The notes below the pieces were generated by a model. It saw only the letters and a program-made list of their open reading frames with translations, was not told where the DNA came from and did not search any database. The position numbers and the translations under genes are program-made. Shown in pieces: positions 16,423-25,895 of a stretch of 56,699 nt of DNA (its first letter is position 1; every line of letters starts with the position of its first letter). Location of the stretch: NCBI GenBank assembly GCA_051001975.1, contig JBPCMU010000132.1, positions 1-56,699 of the forward strand, written 5' to 3'. The stretch is from DATAEG01 sp051001975 (lineage in GTDB: Bacteria; Actinomycetota; Actinomycetes; Mycobacteriales; Jatrophihabitantaceae).

Positions 16423-17170
16423 ACGTGCTCGAACCGCCACCGGTCCCTGACCTGTCGCGCCCACGATCGCTGCGCTTCGTCAGCACCTGCTCGCCGAGAT
16501 CGAGCACTCTGCGAACGCGTCACGGCGAGCGCGTCGACGCCTGCTGGTCGGTGGCGTTGCGACACTGGCGGCAGCAGCCGCCATCATCGCCGGCCTGTCG
16601 ATTGCAGACACCGGCACTCCTTCTGCCGACGCAGCCTGGAACGCCGTCCCGTCACCGGTCACCGCCGCCCAGCTCACGCACGTCGAAGCGTTGTGTCGTG
16701 GCGTGGAGTGGGCACCCGCCCTCGCCGCCGGCCAGCATGTCGTCGTCGCCGAGCGGCGCCAGCGCTCGTACATGCTGGTGTTCGCCGGAGACGACAACAA
16801 GATCAGCGACTGCATGCTCGCGCACCCCTACTCTGCCGGACCGGAGGCCACGGTCGGCGGTTGGTCGCAGAACACCACCACATCGCAGAGGCTCGCCCGT
16901 CCGGCGGGCTCGGCAGCCACGCTCGTCGGCGGCGGTAGTGAGACGGATACCGATCCCGGTATTTCCACCAGTACGACGCGCACGTACCTCTATGGCCGCA
17001 GCGGGCCGGGCGTCGCAAAGATCACCTTCCGGATCGGCGCCAACACCGGCAGCGCGACCGTGACCGCCGGCGGGTGGTGGGCAGCCTGGTACCCCGGCAG
17101 CGCACCGATCCCGACGAGTGTCCAGGTCACCGACCGGACCGGCCAGGTGCACCGTCAGCCCATCGGGTAG
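16419..17170 (+). pseudogene. Membrane partner of the ECF sigma factor, frameshifted
   Basis: An ATG at 16419 overlaps the reconstructed sigma-factor stop (ATGA) and encodes MNVLEPPPVPDLS. The expected protein then continues in another frame from about 16457: 'PTIAALRQHLLAEIEHSANA', a basic stop-transfer segment, one transmembrane helix ('LLVGGVATLAAAAAIIAGLS') and an extracytoplasmic domain ('SDCMLAHPYSAGPEATVGG' to TGA-proximal TGQVHRQPIG). A single missing G near 16456 explains the shift. The second frame has an in-frame TGA at 16448-16450 and no good start of its own. The layout (short cytoplasmic tail, one helix, outer domain) suits an anti-sigma-like or sensor protein, but no zinc anti-sigma motif is visible. 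Confidence 0.65.
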
Positions 17171-17301
17171 GCACCCTCCCAGCAACTCGGACAAGGTTCG
17201 GCGTACTGGTGAGATCGGGAACACCTGCGGGCCGGTCGGGTCGGGTCGACTCTAGGATCGATGGCGGTCCACCCCCGCACGCAAAGGAGCGCGCCGCGCC
17301 C

Positions 17302-18720
<1,419 letters not shown>

Positions 18721-18723
18721 GCA

Positions 18724-19272
18724 TCACCTACCCGGTGCGTGCCTGTCGTCGCGCAGGGTGAGGCCGGCCTGCCGCAGCACGCGGCGGACGAACTCGCGTT
18801 TGTCCCGTGCGTCGTACGGTGCGCCTCCGGTGGCGCGCAGCAACCGCGCTTTCAGTTCGGCGTATTCGGCCACCAATGCTGGATCGGCGCGCACCGCATC
18901 GCGAAAGGCCAGCCGCTCCTGCCACAGGTCGCTGCCGGGTGTAGTGAGCTGCAGGCTGTGGGTGAGGAACGAATCGCTGACCTTCGAGAAGAGCACCGCG
19001 TCAACCCGGTGGATCTGCCGGGCGTACCCGAGCCCGGCGAGGAGCGGTTCGGCGGCGTCGGCATCGGCGAGCCGGGCGATCCCGGCCATCATGTCGATCA
19101 GCGGTTTGGCCGGCATCGTCGGGATCGCGGTCGATCCGATGTGCTCGACATCGGTGACCAGCAGGTCGCCCAGCGCCTCGCGCAGGACTGACCGCTCGGC
19201 CTGGAACTGGACAGGCCACCGTGCGTCGTAATCGACCACGGCAGGAGACTGCGGCTCGGACATGTCGTCCAT
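18724..19272 (-). CDS. GrpB-family nucleotidyltransferase-fold protein
   Basis: A 182-residue protein with the GrpB/UPF0157 pattern: 'VVDYDARWPVQFQAERSVLR', 'DVEHIGSTAIPTMPAKPLID' (the G-S-T-A-I-P nucleotidyltransferase-like core with a downstream Asp), 'AVLFSKVSDSFLTHSLQL' and 'YDARDKREFVRRVL'. The family is related to nucleotidyltransferases; its substrate is unknown. The start may be the second ATG (19263). It converges on fumC with 3 bases between the genes. Confidence 0.85.
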   Translation of the reverse strand: MDDMSEPQSPAVVDYDARWPVQFQAERSVLREALGDLLVTDVEHIGSTAIPTMPAKPLIDMMAGIARLADADAAEPLLAGLGYARQIHRVDAVLFSKVSDSFLTHSLQLTTPGSDLWQERLAFRDAVRADPALVAEYAELKARLLRATGGAPYDARDKREFVRRVLRQAGLTLRDDRHAPGR

Positions 19273-19359
19273 TCTGTCGCGCGCCCGGACAGCACGCTTC
19301 AGGATGTGGACCAGCGACGGTCGTGAAAAGCGATCCGGCCGATCGGTAGCCTTAGTCCC

Positions 19360-19914
19360 ATGGGCACGGTCTATTCAGGCATCGACGACCGACTGCGCGA
19401 GTGGCTGCTGGCGCAGCCGATGTTCGTCGTGGCGAGCGCACCGAGCGGCTCCGACGGTCACGTCAACGCCTCGCCGAAAGGGATGGGCGGGACGTTCGCG
19501 GTGCTGTCGCCGCATCGGGTCGGCTACCTCGACTACACCGGCAGCGGCGCCGAGACCATCGCGCACATTCGCGAGAACGGCCGGGTTACGTTGATGTTCA
19601 GCGCGTTCAGCGGCCCACCAAAGATCGTCCGCCTCTACGGACAGGGCCGCGCCGTGTTTCTTGACGACCCCCAGTTCGCCGAGTTGCGCCCACACTTCGG
19701 CAAGCCGCGCGATCTCGGCCTGCGCTCGATCATCGTCGTCGACCTCGACCGGGTCTCAGACTCGTGCGGTTACGCCGTGCCGCTGATGGACTTCGTCGGC
19801 GATCGCGATGTGCTGGACCGCAGCCACGAACGCCGGGAAGAGCCCTACTTCGAGGACTACTGGAGTACCCGCAACGCAGAAAGCATCGACGGCCTGCCCG
19901 CAGTACGTCGCTGA
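19360..19914 (+). CDS. Pyridoxamine 5'-phosphate oxidase-fold flavoprotein
   Basis: A 184-residue split-barrel protein: 'WLLAQPMFVVASAPSGSDGH', 'VNASPKGMGGTFAVLSPHRV', 'GYLDYTGSGAETIAHIREN', 'RVTLMFSAFSGPPKIVRLYG'. This subgroup usually binds FMN or F420-type cofactors and acts as an oxidoreductase of unknown substrate. The C-terminal 'DFVGDRDVLDRSHERREE' and 'YFEDYWSTRNAESIDGLPA' region is conserved in the subgroup. A strong hairpin follows 26 bases after its stop. Confidence 0.85.
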   Translation: MGTVYSGIDDRLREWLLAQPMFVVASAPSGSDGHVNASPKGMGGTFAVLSPHRVGYLDYTGSGAETIAHIRENGRVTLMFSAFSGPPKIVRLYGQGRAVFLDDPQFAELRPHFGKPRDLGLRSIIVVDLDRVSDSCGYAVPLMDFVGDRDVLDRSHERREEPYFEDYWSTRNAESIDGLPAVRR

Positions 19915-19939
19915 ACCACTAATCACATCGTGACATGAG

Positions 19940-19979
19940 ACTGCCGCTGCAGCCGGTCCGAGCCGACTGCAGCGGCAGT
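19940..19979. terminator. Bidirectional terminator hairpin
   Basis: ACTGCCGCTGCAG (19940-19952) pairs perfectly with CTGCAGCGGCAGT (19967-19979), a 13-bp stem around a 14-base loop that itself can pair CGG with CCG. It lies between the ends of the convergent PPOX-fold gene and the surface-protein gene. A weak T-rich stretch follows on the plus strand. Confidence 0.75.
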
Positions 19980-20005
19980 TCTGCGTGTTGGTTAGTAATT
20001 GCCAA

Positions 20006-21325
20006 TTAGTGGTTGTAGGTGCGGGCCCTGCGACTGAGTACCAGGATGCCGGCGCCGAGCAACAGCGCCGCGAGTCCGAGCAGGCCCACCGGACGAGTCG
20101 TGGCACCCGTGTTGGCCAGCGGCGGCTCGCCTGTTCCGGTGCCGGTGCCGGTGGTCGGCGTCGACGTGGTCGGTGCCGGCGCCGGCGTCGTGCACTGGAT
20201 GCCGGTGCGCGGTGCGGTAGCCCGCACCACCATCGGTTCGACCGCAAATGCGGCGTTCAACTGACCGGCGAAGCTCACGGTCAGCAGCGAAGCCTCTCCG
20301 CTGACGACCGTCCCGGTGTTGACGGCATTGATCAAGCTGCCGAGCGCGATGCTCAGCGTCTCGCCGCCGAGGTCGAGCATTACGGGCTTGATGCTCAGCG
20401 GGACGGTGACGACGAGGCCGGGGCCTGCGTCGATCGTGAGGGTGACCGCCGGCGGCACGAACACCAGCGAGGACGTCGCCTTGTTGCCGGTAGCAGTAGC
20501 GGTGAGGCTGGGCTGCCCCGCCACGTCGATGTGGATGAGCGGTGGACCGCCCGGACCGCTCAGCACGTCCGCCCCGGCGATCGATGCCGTTGCCCGAGCC
20601 TGCACGCCGCGGCTGTCGTTGGGCCCCGGAATAGAGACCAGCGAGGTACTGGAGTTCGTACTGGCCACGCCGGTCGAAATCAACTGCGGAACGGCGGGCG
20701 CAACCGCCGGAGCGGCCTCGGGTGCCTTCTTGTTGAGCTGCTTCGCCGCCCACGCCGCGATTGCTTGACGCCAGTTCCCGGTCGTATTGCCTACCTGAGC
20801 CCGCGCAACGCCCGGCCTGACCGCCGGCAGAATCGGAAACCCGACGGCTGCTCCGGCGGTGCCGGTCGTTGTCGTGGACAATGGCATCCCGGCGGCGGGG
20901 CAGGTCCGGTCGCCGGCCCAGCGAGCCTGCACCGACGTCCGAAGCACCGTTGCGGATAGACCCGCCGCGTTGATGTCGGCGAATGTCGCCGTGGTGGGTG
21001 CCGGGTGGCTCGGCGGTGCGGTCTGGCTGATCTGGTTGACCGTCAACCCGACGATCGGGGTCTTCACGAAGAGGTTGCTGCCGGCCGCCTCGGTGCGCGG
21101 CGTCGCGGTGCTGTCCGCAGTCGCCGCCGATTCAGCCACCGATACGTTGGCGAACGGGAGTGGAATGCCCAGGAAGCTGCCCGTTTCGGTGAGGCCGAGC
21201 ACCTGGGCCCCGGCGTCGGCGCTGTAACTCGCCGGAAGGGGCGCGGCGGAGGCCGTTCCTCCCGATGTCAGCGCGGTGAGCGCACCTACGACCACGACTG
21301 AACCGAGCCGAACGAACCGACGCAT
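20006..21325 (-). CDS. Secreted choice-of-anchor protein with LAxTG sortase signal
   Basis: A 439-residue secreted protein. The ATG at 21325, with AAGGAG 5 bases upstream, begins 'MRRFVRLGSVVVVGALTALT', a signal peptide cleaved near ASA-APLPA. The mature part is Ala/Thr/Ser/Val-rich with repeated beta-strand-like stretches. Near the C-terminus, a Thr/Pro/Gly linker leads to LANTG, then a hydrophobic helix ('VGLLGLAALLLGAGILVLS') and RRAR. LAxTG is the motif for actinobacterial class E sortases. Cysteines appear only as a well-separated pair, allowing one disulfide. No enzyme motif was found; an adhesin or spore/cell-surface role is inference. No sortase gene lies in the window. Confidence 0.8.
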   Translation of the reverse strand: MRRFVRLGSVVVVGALTALTSGGTASAAPLPASYSADAGAQVLGLTETGSFLGIPLPFANVSVAESAATADSTATPRTEAAGSNLFVKTPIVGLTVNQISQTAPPSHPAPTTATFADINAAGLSATVLRTSVQARWAGDRTCPAAGMPLSTTTTGTAGAAVGFPILPAVRPGVARAQVGNTTGNWRQAIAAWAAKQLNKKAPEAAPAVAPAVPQLISTGVASTNSSTSLVSIPGPNDSRGVQARATASIAGADVLSGPGGPPLIHIDVAGQPSLTATATGNKATSSLVFVPPAVTLTIDAGPGLVVTVPLSIKPVMLDLGGETLSIALGSLINAVNTGTVVSGEASLLTVSFAGQLNAAFAVEPMVVRATAPRTGIQCTTPAPAPTTSTPTTGTGTGTGEPPLANTGATTRPVGLLGLAALLLGAGILVLSRRARTYNH

Positions 21326-21559
21326 ACCGTCTCCTTCGGGGGGGCGCCGCCCGCAGGTCGGCGCAATGAGGCCAGCACGGCCGCGGTCAGTCTGCGGGTT
21401 CTTCCGCCTTAAGCGCAAGAGGCACACCGAAGACAACTTCCTCACGGACATCTGGCGGCCGGCACCGCTGGCAACCCCGCTACCAGCAGCACAAGCCCGG
21501 AGGTGGCCGGTGCTACATCTGCGGCGTTAGGCTGGCGGCTTACCGAGCGGAGGGCCAGC

Positions 21560-21991
21560 ATGAAGATCAGCGACATACTGCACCGCAAGGGAACGACCGT
21601 GGCCACCGTGCAGCCCACCTTGACAGTTGCCGGCGCCCTGGATGAACTGGCTGCGCACGGCATCGGCGCACTGATCGTCACCGACGACGAGGGTTCGATC
21701 GCCGGCATCCTCTCCGAGCGGGACATTGTTCGCAGGATGCAGGAGCGCGGGGCGGAGGTGCTCGGCGTCCAGATCGAGGAGATCATGACGACGAAGGTCT
21801 CCACCTGTACGAGCAGCACAGACGTGGTCGACGCGATGCGGGTGATGACCGATGGGCATTTCCGCCACCTGCCGGTGGTCGACGACGCGCAGCTGGTCGG
21901 CATCGTGAGCATCGGGGACGTCGTGAAAAACCGCATCGACGAGCTGCAGAGCACCACCGAGCAACTGTCGAGCTACATCAGCGGTAACTAG
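21560..21991 (+). CDS. Tandem CBS-domain protein
   Basis: A 143-residue protein made of two CBS motifs: 'MKISDILHRKGTTVATVQPT' to 'GILSERDIVRRMQERG', then 'EEIMTTKVSTCTSSTDVVDA' to 'VGIVSIGDVVKNRIDELQ'. Stand-alone CBS pairs sense adenosyl ligands such as AMP, ATP or SAM and regulate partner proteins. The ATG at 21560 follows a GGAGGG site by 5 bases; upstream codons of the open frame lack similarity. Its TAG and the stop of the convergent DUF72 gene overlap in CTAG (21988-21991). Confidence 0.88.
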   Translation: MKISDILHRKGTTVATVQPTLTVAGALDELAAHGIGALIVTDDEGSIAGILSERDIVRRMQERGAEVLGVQIEEIMTTKVSTCTSSTDVVDAMRVMTDGHFRHLPVVDDAQLVGIVSIGDVVKNRIDELQSTTEQLSSYISGN

Positions 21992-22821
21992 CGCCGCAGT
22001 CTCTCGGCCAGCGCGATCGCATCGAACGGGGCGTGCACCTTCACGTCGTTGTCGAAATAGACATAACCGTCGCACCCTTGGGCATTGATCCACTTCGCCC
22101 AGTCGTCTAACTTCTCGCTGCTGTAGCCGCTGACATAGAGCTCAGCATCGCCGTGCAGGCGAAGGTAGACGAAGTCGGCCGCGGTGCGCTGACAAATCAT
22201 CGGCCACTTGCCGGCGGTGTCCGCAACGACCACTGCGATGTCGTAGGCGCGCAACAACTCGGCGAAGGCGTCGGTCTCGAAGCTCTTGTGGCGCACTTCC
22301 ATCGCATGCCGAATCGGTCGATCGGCATCTGTCTTCAGCAGCGCCCGTCCGGTCAGCCGGGCGTCGTGTTTGCGGGCCAGCCGGGACGCGGCTGCGGTGC
22401 TGCGCGGCAACCGGTCGAAGAAGTCGGTCAACCGGTCCACGTCGAAACCGAGGGTCGGCGGCAACTGCCAGAGCACCGGACCCAGCTTCTCGCGCAAGCC
22501 AAGCACCCCCGAGGCGAAGAAGTTGGCCAGCGGCACGTCGACGTCAGCCAGTTTCTTCATGTGGGTGATGAACCGGGGGCCTTTGACGCTGAAGACGAAG
22601 TCCTCGGGAGTATCGGCGTACCAGTTCTGATAGCTCGCCGGGCGTTGTAGTGCGTAGAACGAGCCGTTGATCTCGATGCTGTTCAGCTTGCTCGCTGCGT
22701 AGCTGAGTTCGTCGCGCTGACGCAGTCCCTTCGGGTAGAAGACTCCGCGCCACGGTGGATACCGCCAGCCCGAGATCCCGATCCTGATGTCCCGGGATGA
22801 TCTCGCGTTTTTGGTCGTCAT
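21988..22821 (-). CDS. DUF72-family TIM-barrel protein
   Basis: A 277-residue DUF72 protein (YecE-like): 'RIGISGWRYPPWRGVFYPKG', 'KLNSIEINGSFYALQRPASY', 'FSVKGPRFITHMKKL', 'WQLPPTLGFDVDRLTDFF', 'YLRLHGDAELYVSGYS' and 'YVYFDNDVKVHAPFDA'. The fold is a TIM barrel with unknown substrate. The usual family N-terminus starts at about residue 13 here. The first 12 residues (MTTKNARSSRDI) and the ribosome-binding site come from a palindromic element (22792-22848) directly downstream of the phoH-like gene. No alternative start codon lies at the conserved boundary, so the ATG at 22821 is probably used. Confidence 0.88.
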   Translation of the reverse strand: MTTKNARSSRDIRIGISGWRYPPWRGVFYPKGLRQRDELSYAASKLNSIEINGSFYALQRPASYQNWYADTPEDFVFSVKGPRFITHMKKLADVDVPLANFFASGVLGLREKLGPVLWQLPPTLGFDVDRLTDFFDRLPRSTAAASRLARKHDARLTGRALLKTDADRPIRHAMEVRHKSFETDAFAELLRAYDIAVVVADTAGKWPMICQRTAADFVYLRLHGDAELYVSGYSSEKLDDWAKWINAQGCDGYVYFDNDVKVHAPFDAIALAERLRR

Positions 22822-22848
22822 AGCAGCCCCTTCCCGAGATCATCCCGG
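22792..22848. repeat. Palindromic element, 14-bp arms, enclosing the DUF72 start
   Basis: CCGGGATGATCTCG (22792-22805) is the exact inverse complement of CGAGATCATCCCGG (22835-22848). The 29-base loop, read on the minus strand, contains GGAAGGGG and the ATG of the DUF72 gene. The right arm begins directly after the stop codon of the upstream phoH-like gene. The GATGATC core is shared with the element at 37785-37846, so both may belong to one dispersed palindromic family. Confidence 0.7.
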
Positions 22849-24192
22849 TCAGAGCGGGAGCGCCTCCAACATCTCGGTGACCAATGCGGCGATCGGCGAG
22901 CGCTCCGAGCGGGTCAGGGTGACGTGGGCGAACAGCGGGTGCCCACGCAGCGCCTCGATGACTGCGGCGACCCCGTCGTGCCGGCCGACCCGCAAGTTGT
23001 CCCGCTGGGCGACATCGTGGGTCAGCACCACCCGGGAGCCCTGGCCGATCCGCGACAGAACGGTCAGCAGCACATTGCGTTCCAGCGACTGCGCCTCGTC
23101 GACGATGACGAACGAGTCGTGCAGGGAGCGACCCCGGATGTGCGTCAGCGGCAACACTTCCAGCATGCCCCGGTCGATCACCTCTTCCATCACGTCGCGA
23201 CTCACCAGGGCACCGAGGGTGTCGTAGACCGCCTGCGCCCACGGGGCCATCTTCTCGTTCTCGCTACCGGGCAGGTAGCCGAGCTCCTGGCCACCGACGG
23301 CGTACAGCGGCCGGAACACCACAACCCGCTTGTGCGCCCGACGCTCCATCACAGAATCCAGGCCGGCGCACAGCGCGAGCGCGGACTTTCCGGTACCGGC
23401 CCGGCCACCCATCGAGACGATGCCGACCTCGGGATCCAGCAGCAGGTCCAGCGCGATCCGTTGCTCGGCGGAGCGGCCGCGCAACCCGAACGCCTCCCGG
23501 TCGCCGCGCACGAGCTGCAACTGCTTGTCCGGCGACATCCGCGCCAACGCCGACCCGCGGGTCGAGTGCAGCACCATCCCGGTGTGGCAAGGCAGTTCGG
23601 CAGCGTCGGCCAGCTCAGCATGGTCGGCGACGTCGACCCGGTCGTTGCTGTACAACGCGTCGATCACCTCGGTGCTGACCTCGCGCTCCTCCATCCCGGT
23701 CCACCCGGAATCGATGGCGGGATGGATCTGATACTCATCTGCGTGGATGCCGACGCTGGCCGCCTTGACGCGCAACGGCATGTCCTTGCTGACCAGCGTC
23801 ACCGCCTTACCCTCGGCTGCGAGATTGGCCGCGACGGCGAGAATCCGCGAGTCGTTGGTGTCCACTCGGAAGCCGGCCGGCAACGTGCCCAAGTCTGAAT
23901 GATTCAGCTCGACATGCACAGTGCCGCCCGCGTCACCGATCGGCACCCCGTTGTCCAGCCGTCCGTGTTTGATCCGCAGTTCGTCGAGCACCCGCAGCGT
24001 CTGGCGGGCGAACCAGCCGAGCTCGGGGTGGTGCCGCTTGCCCTCCAGTTCGCTGATCACAACCAGCGGGAGGATCACGTCGTGCTCCCCGAACCGGGCA
24101 AGCGCCCCTGGGTCGGAAAGCAGGACCGAGGTGTCCAGTACGAAGGTGCGGATTGCGGGGCGATCGGCAGATGCGGATCGGGAAGCGGTCAC
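22849..24192 (-). CDS. phoH2: PhoH-family ATPase with N-terminal PIN domain
   Basis: A 447-residue PhoH2-type protein: a PIN ribonuclease domain (residues about 1-170, with 'TFVLDTSVLLSDPGALARFG', 'VISELEGKRHH', 'DTNDSRILAVAANL' carrying the acidic metal-binding residues) fused to a PhoH ATPase (about 230-447) with Walker A 'GGRAGTGKSALALCAG' and Walker B 'FVIVDEAQSLERN'. Family members are described as sequence-selective RNA helicase/RNases. It is the likely first gene of a two-gene unit with DUF72; the intergenic hairpin may attenuate between them. Confidence 0.93.
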   Translation of the reverse strand: MTASRSASADRPAIRTFVLDTSVLLSDPGALARFGEHDVILPLVVISELEGKRHHPELGWFARQTLRVLDELRIKHGRLDNGVPIGDAGGTVHVELNHSDLGTLPAGFRVDTNDSRILAVAANLAAEGKAVTLVSKDMPLRVKAASVGIHADEYQIHPAIDSGWTGMEEREVSTEVIDALYSNDRVDVADHAELADAAELPCHTGMVLHSTRGSALARMSPDKQLQLVRGDREAFGLRGRSAEQRIALDLLLDPEVGIVSMGGRAGTGKSALALCAGLDSVMERRAHKRVVVFRPLYAVGGQELGYLPGSENEKMAPWAQAVYDTLGALVSRDVMEEVIDRGMLEVLPLTHIRGRSLHDSFVIVDEAQSLERNVLLTVLSRIGQGSRVVLTHDVAQRDNLRVGRHDGVAAVIEALRGHPLFAHVTLTRSERSPIAALVTEMLEALPL

Positions 24193-24357
24193 AGAGACGC
24201 TCCATCACAGGTCGGCGATGTGGGGACCAACGCCAGAAACGCTACGAGCCGATCCCGGCCGATCCGCGCCGACACACCGAACGCGCAACGTCACGGTTTT
24301 GGCCGCCCACCGTCCTCCACGCGGCTGGACGGCCAAGAGTGGGCCGACGATCGGTGC

Positions 24358-25125
24358 TCAGCCGCCGAAGCGCCGCTGGCGTTCGGAGTAGTCCCGCAGC
24401 GCGCGCAGGAAGTCCACCTTCCGGAAGTCCGGCCAGAGCGCGTCGCAGAAGTAGAACTCCGAATGCGCCGACTGCCACAGCAGGAATCCGGACAGCCGCT
24501 GCTCCCCCGACGTGCGGATCACCAAGTCGGGATCGGGTTGTCCTTTTGTGTAAAGGTGGTCGGCGATGTGGTCGACCTCGAGCTTCTCGGCCAGATCCTC
24601 CAGTGAGGTACCCGCTTCGGCGTGCTCCTGTAGCAGCGATCGGACCGCGTCGGCGATCTCTCGCCGGCCGCCGTAGCCAACCGCGACGTTGACCCGCATG
24701 CCGGTTCGGTCGGCAGTGCGCTCCTCGGCGGACTTCAGCGCTGCGGCCGTCTCCGCCGGGAGGAGATCAAGCACGCCCATCGCAGTGATCCGCCAAGGCA
24801 ACCCGTCGCCGGACAGTTCGTCGGCGACACCCTCGATTATCCGCAGCAACGGATCGAGTTCGGCACGCGGTCGGGCAAGGTTGTCGGTGGACAGCAGGAA
24901 CAGGGTGACGTGCTCCACGCCCGCCTCGGCGCACCAGTCCAGCAGGTCGCCGATGTGACTGGCGCCGATTCGGTGTCCGTGGTTCACGTCGTCCAGGCCC
25001 ATCGAACGCGCCCAGCGCCGGTTGCCGTCCAACATCAGCGCGACGTGGCGAGGCATCGGCCGTCCGGCCAGCTGCGTGCGCAGCCGGCGCTCGTACACCG
25101 CGTAGACGGCGTCCCGGACACCCAC
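24358..25125 (-). CDS. uppS: Short-chain-type cis-prenyl diphosphate synthase
   Basis: A 255-residue cis-prenyltransferase of the UPP-synthase family: 'PRHVALMLDGNRRWARSMG' with the catalytic Asp, 'GHRIGASHIGDLLDWCAEAG', 'VNVAVGYGGRREIADAVRS', 'DPDLVIRTSGEQRLSGFLLW' and 'SEFYFCDALWPDFRKVDF'. Position next to hemolysin III suggests the Rv1086-like enzyme that makes a short Z,E-prenyl diphosphate used for decaprenyl-phosphate synthesis; a long-chain role cannot be excluded. The GTG at 25125 (VGVRDAVYAVYERRL) is my preferred start; an ATG at 25161 would add 12 residues and lies only 13 bases from the palindrome at 25175. Confidence 0.9.
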   Translation of the reverse strand: MGVRDAVYAVYERRLRTQLAGRPMPRHVALMLDGNRRWARSMGLDDVNHGHRIGASHIGDLLDWCAEAGVEHVTLFLLSTDNLARPRAELDPLLRIIEGVADELSGDGLPWRITAMGVLDLLPAETAAALKSAEERTADRTGMRVNVAVGYGGRREIADAVRSLLQEHAEAGTSLEDLAEKLEVDHIADHLYTKGQPDPDLVIRTSGEQRLSGFLLWQSAHSEFYFCDALWPDFRKVDFLRALRDYSERQRRFGG

Positions 25126-25174
25126 GACATCGGATCCTAGTCCCGCTGAGAACCGGCTCACATCGGCTCGACGG

Positions 25175-25198
25175 CTAACCTACGGTTCCGTAGGTTAG
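25175..25198. promoter_or_regulatory. Perfect 24-bp palindrome, probable operator
   Basis: CTAACCTACGG and CCGTAGGTTAG are exact 11-bp inverse complements around TT. The site fills the divergent gap between the cis-prenyltransferase and hemolysin III genes, 4 bases before the hemolysin ATG. Length, perfection and position suggest a dimeric repressor site, for example of the TetR family, which is not encoded nearby. Confidence 0.75.
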
Positions 25199-25202
25199 CT
25201 GG

Positions 25203-25895
25203 ATGAGCGCCCTCGACCAGGTGACCGAGACCGGGCCGCTACCGATTCCCTTGACGGTGAAGCCGCGGTTGCGTGGTTGGTTGCACGCGTACGCCGCGGT
25301 GCTGTCGGTTGCCAGTGGCGCCACGCTCATAGCGGTCGCAACGGCGTTACGCGGGCACCGGGCCGGCGTGTCGACGGCCGTTTACGCGGTCACCGTGACC
25401 GCTCTGTTCAGCACCTCCGCGCTCTACCACCGCATCCCTTGGCAGGCCCGCGGGCATGCGGTGATGAAGCGCCTGGACCACTCGATGATCTTCGTGTTCA
25501 TCGCCGGCACGTACACCCCGATCGCGGTGCTCACCCTGCCGAGGGCCTCGGCTGTCGTCGTGCTGGTCGTCGTCTGGACCGGTGCATTGTTCGGCGTCGC
25601 GCTGCAATCGGCGTGGCCGGATGCACCTCGTTGGCTCTCGGTGCCGTGTTACGTCGGGCTCGGCTGGGTCGCTGTCTTCGTGATGCCGCAGTTGCTGCAC
25701 GCCGGCATCACTCCCCTCGTGCTGGTGATCGTCGGCGGCCTGCTCTACACGGTGGGGGCGATCGTCTACGGCCTGAAGCGGCCGAATCCATCGCCGGCAG
25801 TCTTCGGTTTCCACGAGGTCTTCCACCTGTGCACCCTGCTCGCCGCCGTCTGCCACTACATAGCCATCTGGTTCGCGGTATTCACCGTCTCCTGA
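25203..25895 (+). CDS. Hemolysin III-family (PAQR-like) membrane protein
   Basis: A 230-residue seven-helix membrane protein: 'LRGWLHAYAAVLSVASGATL', 'TALFSTSALYHRIPWQ', 'MKRLDHSMIFVFIAGTYTPI', 'GFHEVFHLCTLLAAVCHYIA'. The S-A-L-Y-H-R, D-H-S and H-E-V-F-H / C-H-Y histidines form the conserved metal-binding motif of the HlyIII/PAQR family. Despite the name, most bacterial members have no proven lytic role and may be membrane hydrolases or receptors. The ATG lies 4 bases after the 24-bp palindrome, so the promoter and operator must overlap the gene start. Confidence 0.9.
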   Translation: MSALDQVTETGPLPIPLTVKPRLRGWLHAYAAVLSVASGATLIAVATALRGHRAGVSTAVYAVTVTALFSTSALYHRIPWQARGHAVMKRLDHSMIFVFIAGTYTPIAVLTLPRASAVVVLVVVWTGALFGVALQSAWPDAPRWLSVPCYVGLGWVAVFVMPQLLHAGITPLVLVIVGGLLYTVGAIVYGLKRPNPSPAVFGFHEVFHLCTLLAAVCHYIAIWFAVFTVS

